A stretch of DNA of 60,000 nucleotides from Adiantum capillus-veneris. Lineage: Eukaryota > Streptophyta > Polypodiopsida > Polypodiales > Pteridaceae. The notes under the pieces were generated by a model that was given only the letters and a program-made list of their open reading frames with translations, ran no database searches and was not told the origin of the DNA. Below, in pieces: positions 55,898 through 60,000 of the stretch (positions are counted from its first letter, which is position 1; each line of letters opens with the position of its first letter). A program made the position numbers and the translations under genes. Location of the stretch: the NCBI GenBank assembly GCA_014529385.2, contig CM043960.1, positions 27,669,896 through 27,729,895 of the forward strand, in the 5' to 3' direction.

Positions 55898-57775
55898 TTC
55901 AAGGTTCTGTGAATGTGTTGCAAAAATGAAAGTTTATTGGACAATATGAATTAAAAAAAACAAGTACAAAATGTTCACTGAAAGTGTTAACAAAAACAAT
56001 TGTTTTGTATTAGTTTGGATATTACATCATGGTCGATTAGGTTTACTACTAATTACATTTGTGGGTATGGGGCGAATGACTAACTTGACACCAAGGGATT
56101 CTACAATTTTCTGTTGGTTTGTCAACCCTTGACCTAGGCTCAAGGTGTAGTGGGAGAGGACTGAGTTTGGGTGCTTTCCTGTAAAGGCATATAATGCCAC
56201 CTCTCTATCTACCAATACACATTTGTGAGCATCTAGGGTGAGGAAATCTTCAATGAGTATGACACTTAATGCTTTGCACTTGAGCAGCTCTGCAGAACCA
56301 TTCTTGGAGAACTCTGTGTAAGCAACTCAAAGAATTGATGGCCCCAAGTGGCTAACGTAGTGTCAAAGAGAGCTATCCCTACCTATGGGCGTGTTTCATG
56401 AACCTCCAATACACATTGCAAACTTATCAACATGGTATTCCGTTCGCAAAGAATTTTAAACAACTTTAGCACTTGTTGTAAGGAACAATAGACAATCAAC
56501 CAGGTTAAGATATGTTACCTCAGTTTCCTCATCCTTCTCTTCAAGTTTTGTCTCTGTAAAATTGATGCTAGATCAGTCATCTCTACCCATTGCGATCAGT
56601 GGCTTATATGGATGAAAAGCAGTTTTTGAGATGTTTTGTAAAATGAGGCACATGATTTGATTTCCACAAGTATACTTACTACTGTTTGTATCAAATTTTG
56701 TTTGTTTTTATTGGGGAGGAAAGAGAGGCTTGCTGGGAGACCTTGGTCTTGTCTTGTGTTTGCTTAAGCTCCATGATTCTTCCCTTCCAATGGTGTGCTT
56801 GAGAAGCCATGTTTTTACTTGAGACCTTGTGTGGACCTCTTGTGCTTGGCTGCATTGTCACCCACATCATTTTTTTGAACTCCATCGTCACCCAACATCC
56901 ACTGTCAACTTGTACATTGCTGCATGAAATGGAGTCAATGACACTCCGAGGTCATTGATTACCTGTTGATGCCATGGGGAATAGTGGCACAACGTGTAGA
57001 CAAACACTTATAATTAGACATTGCACATCCATGTGCTCAATTGTATAAAGAGCAAGATTCTTGATGGTACACAAAGACGAAGGATGCCACTTACTACTAC
57101 TATACCGCTCCACCTGCTTGTTGTCTTAATGGGGAAGAAAATGTTGCAATGCTTGAGAGGGAAGTAGATCCTCTCTAGAGAGCTTAACAAAGAAGGAGTA
57201 GGAAACCTACTGAGGAAAGAAAGAGGATGATCTAGCAGAAGGATATGCTACATATCTTTAGCTTTAGGTAGAGGTATTTAGTGAGGCTCATGGGGAAATG
57301 GATAAATTCATCTTGAGGGATAATGAAACAAGCTTGAGGAGAATGTAGTAAGCTTGAGGAGGGAAAGGAGGTTCAAACTTCTGCTGTAAAGATTTTGGGA
57401 GGGAAAACTAAAAGAAAGGAAAGAGAAGCAACTTGCAAGGTGAAGTGAGAGATAGTACAATAGAGAGAGAGGGAGATAATGATCATCACATTTTTGGAGG
57501 GACCCCCTTTTAGGAGGGAGGGGGAGAAACTGACAACCACTAGAGAGAGAAAAGATTGGTTTTTACTCAACTATTTAGGAAAATGTTCAGTTTTTGAATT
57601 TATAAGAGATTTTCTCTTTATATTTTATAAAAGAGTACAAATTTGACCACTTACTTTTAGGACCTGCCATACCCACCATTTTATGGCATCCACCCATTTG
57701 TCCCTTCCATAATCTCCTTTTTAATCCCATGGAAAATAAAGAGGCCCCCTTGAACCCCATTTCGTTCCTAATGAT
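55898..57775. other. No gene seen; part may be LTR of the next element
   Basis: Short frames only. 57100-57560 is purine-rich on the plus strand. A minus-strand TATAAAATATAAAG near 57615-57635 could belong to the 3' LTR of the gypsy element on the right, but I could not set LTR ends. Confidence 0.35.
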
Positions 57776-58500
57776 GTGAAGCTACTAGAAGACTAGGAAT
57801 GACAAACTCGCATGGCATAATTGCTTCCTGGCTATATACCATCTTGAATGGTGTACAATTAATAGCCATTTTGTATGCAGTATGATAAGCCCATAGAGTT
57901 GATGTTAGATTCAAATCTCAATCTGTGCGATGAGCCTCTACCACCTTGGTCAAGATAGAAATTAACGTCTTGTTAGTACTCTCACCTTGGCCATTTGCTT
58001 GTGGGATAATAAGGTGTCGAATTATGGTGGGATATCATGAAGCTTGTTGTGAGTTCCTGTATCACTTCATTTATAAAATGAGTGTCGTTATCACTCACAA
58101 TTTCAAAGGGACAATTGAATCGTGTAATAATGTTCTCAAAGAAAAACCTAGCGGTTGACCTTGCATCAGCCTTGTGTGTTGCCTTAGCTTTTGCCCAGTT
58201 TGTCACATAGTCAGTCGGCAACAATAATATATCGGGATTGAGTGTTACGTGATGCCGGACTAATTGGGCCCACAAAGTCTAAAACCCATTTTTCAAATGG
58301 TTGGGTCACTTTAATAGGATGTAAGGGCATCCGATCCTTCTATTGTGTGGTCTTGTAACGTTGGCATTCATTGCATCCCTTTGCAAAATGTGATGCATCC
58401 TTGAATAAGGTGTGCCACCAATAGCCTGATTGCAACACCTTCTTAGAAGTTAGTTTTCCTAAAAAAATTCCTCTGGATATACCCATGTGTGATTCTTGCA
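57776..58500 (-). pseudogene. Integrase, element 4
   Basis: The zinc region is SHMGISRGIF ... CNECQRYK; the second His is replaced by Ile. A TAG follows (about 58338-58340). The core has LDFVGPI (first Asp), DYVTNWAKAKATHKADA, IVSDNDTHFINEVIQEL (second Asp) and the Glu in GESTNKTL after an in-frame stop near 57979-57981. The reading continues to about 57776 (WAYHTAYK, TPFKMVYSQEAIMPCE). Only 57982-58275 is free of stops. Confidence 0.8.
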
Positions 58501-58725
58501 GTATGTACAAATACTTATCCTCACAAGCACATAGTCAAGAATATCATCCTTCCCTAACTTGTACAGAGTACCTACAATTAGAGAATAAGCTTCACATTCC
58601 TTTAGTAGATTTTGAGCTATATCCTTACAAAGCTACTTGGATGGAAATCCATTAACTAAAAAGTTTACAATCTTCTCACTCCATTTAGGCATGGTCTTGA
58701 CTAGGAATAGGGAAATATCGGGCAA

Positions 58726-59241
58726 TTAATCATCGATTCTAGTAGGGGCTTCACCATTGGGTATACGAGACAAATGATCAGCCATGACATGCATTTTACC
58801 TGGTCTCACCACAATGGTAAAATCAAACTCAAGAAGAATTAATAACCATCGTGTCATTCTTCCCATGGAACATGGTGTGTTTACTAGATACAGCAACACT
58901 TGATGATCCACATAAAAAACTAACTTGTTGGCAAGAAGGTAATAGCGCGATTTCTTTACTGTGAAAATCATAGCTAAACCTTCTGGCTCTATCGTGGTGT
59001 AGTTCCTCTCAGCATCATTCAGTTGGCGGCTTGCAAAGCTAATGGGGTAGTCCAATTTGTATTCTCTTGGTTGAGCTAAAACACACCCAATAGCAAAGTT
59101 TGACGCATCAAGATGCACATGGAAAACTACGTTCCAATCGGGCACTCGTAGGATGGGAGCACTTGTTAGGACCCTTTTTAATAATTCATAGTTATGGTCA
59201 CACTCCTCGGTCCAGTGAAACTCGATAAGGAGATTGTTTAA
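58726..59241 (-). pseudogene. RT end and RNase H, element 4
   Basis: 172 codons open up to the transposon boundary. RNase H motifs: HLDASNFAIGCVLAQ (first Asp), TIEPEGLAMIFTVKKSRYY (Glu), FYVDHQVLLYLVN (Asp) and MHVMADHLSR. The N-terminus (FHWTEECDHNYELLKRVLTS) is the RT connection. Upstream RT must lie to the right of the window beyond the TIR element. 58501-58725 is linker without stop-free coding. Confidence 0.83.
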
Positions 59242-60000
59242 CACTAGTCTGCTAACCTAACACGACATAAAAGTGTCCTTTCAGGGTTTTGGGAAAGAAT
59301 TCCAAAACCAAGTAGATTCACTCATTTTGAAAAATCCTTCCATGAGCTTATAGTTCAAGGACTACTACATTCCAAAAAAATGAGCAACTTGTAAAATTTC
59401 TCATCTCTTGGTCACAACAAGCCTCCAAAATTGATGGACCAGTGAATTTTGCCCAAAACAACCATTTCTTATGGTTGATTGCATGTAAATAAGATTGGGG
59501 ACTTTTGTAGGACATGAGATAAAATGCCGTTAACTTCAATGGGTTGGTGATCAAAACATATGGTTGCTTTTGCCTCACTTTTCTTTTGGGGCAAAAAAAA
59601 TAGGTACAAAAAAGTTGCATTTTTTCAATTCTACGGACCTATCATCAAAGTTTCTATAGTCACGCTCAATATTGATACTATATACATTTTTTCTTAGTTC
59701 CTTTTGGGCCTTTGGATTCAAAAGGAGCCATAAAGAATCTTAAAATAATAATGGATCTCTTACTAAGTGGAACCTTGGGGACAATGATGAAGTGCTAAAA
59801 TACAGCAAGCATGACAAAACTGGGTTTAGCATTATAACCTCTAGAATCCCATAGAAACTACTCAATATCTAGCCAAATTTATAGTATATGATTAGATATG
59901 GTAACTACCTACAAAATACACACAATTGGCCTAAGAAACTAGCAATATTGAGAAACCTATACTTGCTACATGCACTAAAATGTCACGTATTCTTCAGCAA
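59242..60000. mobile_element. TTAA-flanked TIR transposon, copy 2 (right end outside window)
   Basis: It starts CACTAGTCTGCTAACC right after TTAA (59238-59241), in the opposite orientation to the copy at 22825-24165, whose right end it matches in reverse complement (CCTAACA.GACATAAAAGTGTCC, then tttcagggttttg). Homology continues through the remainder of the window, for example the stretch coding YVLITNPLKLT in both copies (59560-59530 here, 23845-23880 in copy 1). It interrupts element 4 between RT and RNase H. By the length of copy 1 the other end should be near 60580. Confidence 0.83.

Larger units (their letters stand above)
57776..59241 (-). mobile_element. Ty3/gypsy fragment, element 4 (second non-chromovirus lineage)
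   Basis: RNase H and integrase in Ty3/gypsy order on the minus strand. The RT end is cut at 59241 by the TIR element. Sequence and motif wording differ from both element 1 and the chromovirus family, so it is a third lineage. The LTRs were not identified. Confidence 0.82.

Overview
This 60 kb window looks like repeat-dominated nuclear DNA of a land plant. The evidence is Ty3/gypsy chromoviruses and a copia-type element primed from an initiator-Met-tRNA-like site, foldback and MITE-like elements, long (TC)n/(GA)n/(TG)n microsatellites, and no compact gene clusters. I cannot name the species. I found no complete host gene, tRNA, rRNA or CRISPR array. The only long intact reading frame is the pol gene of a recently inserted retrotransposon.

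Region 1 (1-7775): a Ty3/gypsy element on the minus strand, gag to integrase, cut by the left window edge and carrying several in-frame stops. Its 5' LTR is read as about 5742-7775. It appears to sit inside the reverse transcriptase gene of the next element.

Region 2 (7776-34912): a tandem array of one chromovirus family, all on the minus strand. From left to right it reads internal region 1 (broken), LTR A (9693-11331), internal region 2 (11332-16396), LTR B (16397-18027), internal region 3 (18028-24399 continuing at 33220-33311), LTR C (33312-34912). Each internal region has its own deletions. Internal region 3 is interrupted twice: by a 1341-bp TIR element (22825-24165, TTAA duplicated) and by a full-length member of the same family (24405-33219; LTRs 24405-26027 and 31596-33219, nearly identical; perfect 5-bp target duplication CCTAA). 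The nested copy has an open pol frame of about 1100 codons with protease, RT, RNase H, integrase and chromodomain, but its gag is frameshifted.

Region 3 (34913-48650): mostly non-coding. It holds a fresh 541-bp tandem duplication (35647-36713), a CT-rich duplication, a 49-bp-stem hairpin (40691-40798), a 250-bp MITE candidate (41896-42145), microsatellites, a possible solo LTR (from 43627) and a degenerate retroelement protease fragment on the minus strand (47.7-48.65 kb).

Region 4 (48712-53790): a copia-type, gag-only LTR element (49060-52331) splits an unidentified reading frame. Taking out the element and one 5-bp target copy would leave the two halves (48712-49059 and 52337-52657) in the same frame.

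Region 5 (53790-60000): an unidentified basic/coiled-coil reading frame (54573-55072), a GC-rich foldback element (55569-55897), about 1.9 kb with nothing recognisable, and a second Ty3/gypsy lineage on the minus strand (57776-59241). That element is cut at its RT/RNase H end by another copy of the TTAA-flanked TIR element, which runs off the right edge. The window records layered insertions, and their order can be read from the nesting.
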